Under the pieces are notes generated by a model, which saw only the letters and a program-made list of their open reading frames with translations, was not told where the DNA came from and did not search any database. This document shows, piece after piece, positions 63,168 to 64,000 of a stretch of 64,000 nt of DNA. Every line of letters starts with the position of its first letter. Positions within the stretch are counted from its first letter, which is position 1. The DNA is taken from contig CAVXPU010000005.1 in assembly GCA_963763855.1 (NCBI GenBank), positions 1,922,001 through 1,986,000 of the forward strand, in the 5' to 3' direction. A program made the translations under genes and the position numbers. Origin of the DNA: JAIBCC01 sp963763855 (lineage in GTDB: Bacteria > Acidobacteriota > Blastocatellia > Pyrinomonadales > Pyrinomonadaceae).

Positions 63168-63216
63168 TTGACCTTTTTACATTACGGTGTAATATGTTAA
63201 AAGTTTTAACATATTA
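63168..63216 (+). promoter_or_regulatory. Promoter with overlapping 27-bp operator-like palindrome
   Basis: TTGACC (63168-63173) and TAATAT (63190-63195) are spaced by 16 bases. A perfect palindrome with arms TAATATGTTAAAA and its complement around a central G spans 63190-63216 and starts in the -10 element. ROK repressors commonly bind AT-rich palindromes. Autorepression of the gene at 63341 is the simplest reading. The rest of 63100-63340 shows no gene. Confidence 0.7.
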
Positions 63217-63340
63217 GCGTAGTTTCCAGTTGAATTCCGTTATTCATTGACGATAACTCCCTGAATAGGGTGTGATTAATGATACATTTTGCACTTCAAA
63301 TGGTTAGGCATATCGATTTGTTTAAGCTTTTAACAAATAA

Positions 63341-64000
63341 ATGAGAAGAATAAATCCAAAAAATTTTACGCTTGCAAAACAGGGAACTTCTCGCGAGATA
63401 AATCGTCAAATCGCCTTGACTTTGATTCGGGCTCATCAGCCGGTTTCTCGGGCAGATTTATCTCGTTTGATGGAAACAAATCGGGCAAATGTAACTTTTA
63501 TTGTCAACCAGCTTTTGGAAGAAAAAATGGTTCGTGAAGGAGACCAAGGCAGCGAAAAAGTTCGTGGACGCAAGCCAACGTTTCTTTATGTAAATTCTAA
63601 TAAAAGTTATGCAGTGGCGGTTGATGTGCGTGCGACGAGGACTTTTTTGATGTTTACAGATTCTATCGGCAAACAAATTTCGGATATTTTGAGTTTTCCG
63701 ACTGAGCCAAATCCGGACAAGTTTGTTCAAAATTTAAGTGCAAACATCAAGAAAAATATTCCAAACAGTGTTAAAGAATCGAGTTGCGAAGGCATTGGAA
63801 TTGTAATTCCGGGAATGGTTAATCGTAAAACAGGTGTTGTTTTAAATGCTCCAACGCTTGGGCTGGCGAGATATTAATTTGCTTGCCCCGCTTCAGGCTG
63901 AATTTTCCGATGTCGAAATTCATCTCGAAAATTCGGGCAAAGCGTGTGCGTTGTCGCAAATTTGGATGAAGCGAAGCGACTTTCCGATATCAAACGACAT
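63341..64000 (+). CDS. ROK-family transcription regulator, apparent frameshift, cut by window end
   Basis: N-terminal winged helix-turn-helix (residues about 20-80; VSRADLSRLMETNRANVTFIVNQLLEE), then the ROK sugar-kinase-like domain (YAVAVDVRATRTFLMF, GIGIVIPGMVNRKTGVVLNAP). The open frame ends at 63877 (LGLARY). In the next frame WRDINLLAPLQAEFSDVEIHLENSGKAC continues the ROK sequence to the window end. Removing one G from the GGG at 63860-63862 gives LGWRDI, the expected family sequence. ROK regulators usually sense sugars or sugar phosphates; the ligand is unknown. Confidence 0.85.

Noticed and set aside
8015..63870. Programmed +1 frameshifting as a shared mechanism
   Set aside because: The four shift sites have no common slippery sequence and lie in unrelated genes; insertion errors or mutations are simpler.
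1..64000. IS elements, prophage, integron or CRISPR array
   Set aside because: No transposase, integrase, phage structural gene or regular spacer-repeat array was seen; the repeats present are short inverted or low-complexity elements.

Overview
This is a chromosomal, moderately AT-rich bacterial window with a dense, operonic layout. I see no IS transposase, integrase, phage gene or CRISPR array. Several traits point to Acidobacteriota, possibly class Blastocatellia: a TonB-dependent receptor with an N-terminal carboxypeptidase-regulatory-like domain, serine/threonine kinases with zinc ribbons and FHA domains, secreted S9, M28 and S41 peptidases, and DUF1838 and CpeT-like proteins outside cyanobacteria. 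This assignment is inference from gene content; no rRNA or other phylogenetic marker is present.

Region 1 (85-12191, minus strand) is a respiratory operon. In transcription order it encodes an FAD/Fe-S NAD(P)H oxidoreductase, a Rieske protein, cytochrome b, a heptahaem cytochrome c, then a Tat-exported type II DMSO-reductase-family molybdoenzyme (alpha, NarH-like beta, haem-b lipoprotein gamma) and its TorD-type chaperone. A perfect FNR/CRP-type palindrome lies about 40 bp upstream of a plausible start site for this operon. Divergently follow a DcaP-like porin with a structured leader, a small membrane protein and a group III truncated haemoglobin. A Crp/Fnr regulator, coupled to panB, converges on them. 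Cytochrome b and cytochrome c each carry an apparent single-base frameshift.

Region 2 (16397-32026) holds secreted peptidases, two Dpp/Opp-type ATPases around an acetyltransferase, a YIP1-family protein, and a MacAB-like export system interrupted by an acyltransferase gene. Region 3 (32272-37543) is an FHA/zinc-ribbon, Ser/Thr kinase, RDD and PP2C-phosphatase signalling cluster, followed by tRNA-Cys and tRNA-Gly.

Region 4 (37920-64000) looks like a large uncharacterised catabolic island built around a divergent promoter region at 53079-53258. The leftward arm encodes a citryl-CoA-lyase-like enzyme, a degenerate HD protein, an MmgE/PrpD protein, a haem-oxygenase-like diiron enzyme with all six metal ligands, an SDR, a UbiD-family decarboxylase, an ExuT-like transporter, an aldehyde dehydrogenase, a SucC/SucD-like CoA ligase pair, DUF1838 and a VOC protein. 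The rightward arm encodes a TonB-dependent receptor, CpeT-like protein, flavin amine oxidase, MDR reductase, a second MFS transporter, YciI, a second DUF1838 and a ROK regulator with a 27-bp operator-like palindrome over its promoter. I infer uptake and stepwise breakdown of an organic acid or phenolic, with CoA activation and C-C cleavage. The substrate is unknown.

Two window-wide oddities stand out. Four genes (cytochrome c, cytochrome b, CpeT, ROK) are each restored by removing one base, and a fifth gene is broken by a 16-bp tandem duplication. Small inverted-repeat elements and low-complexity dispersed repeats lie between genes and in places inside coding sequence.
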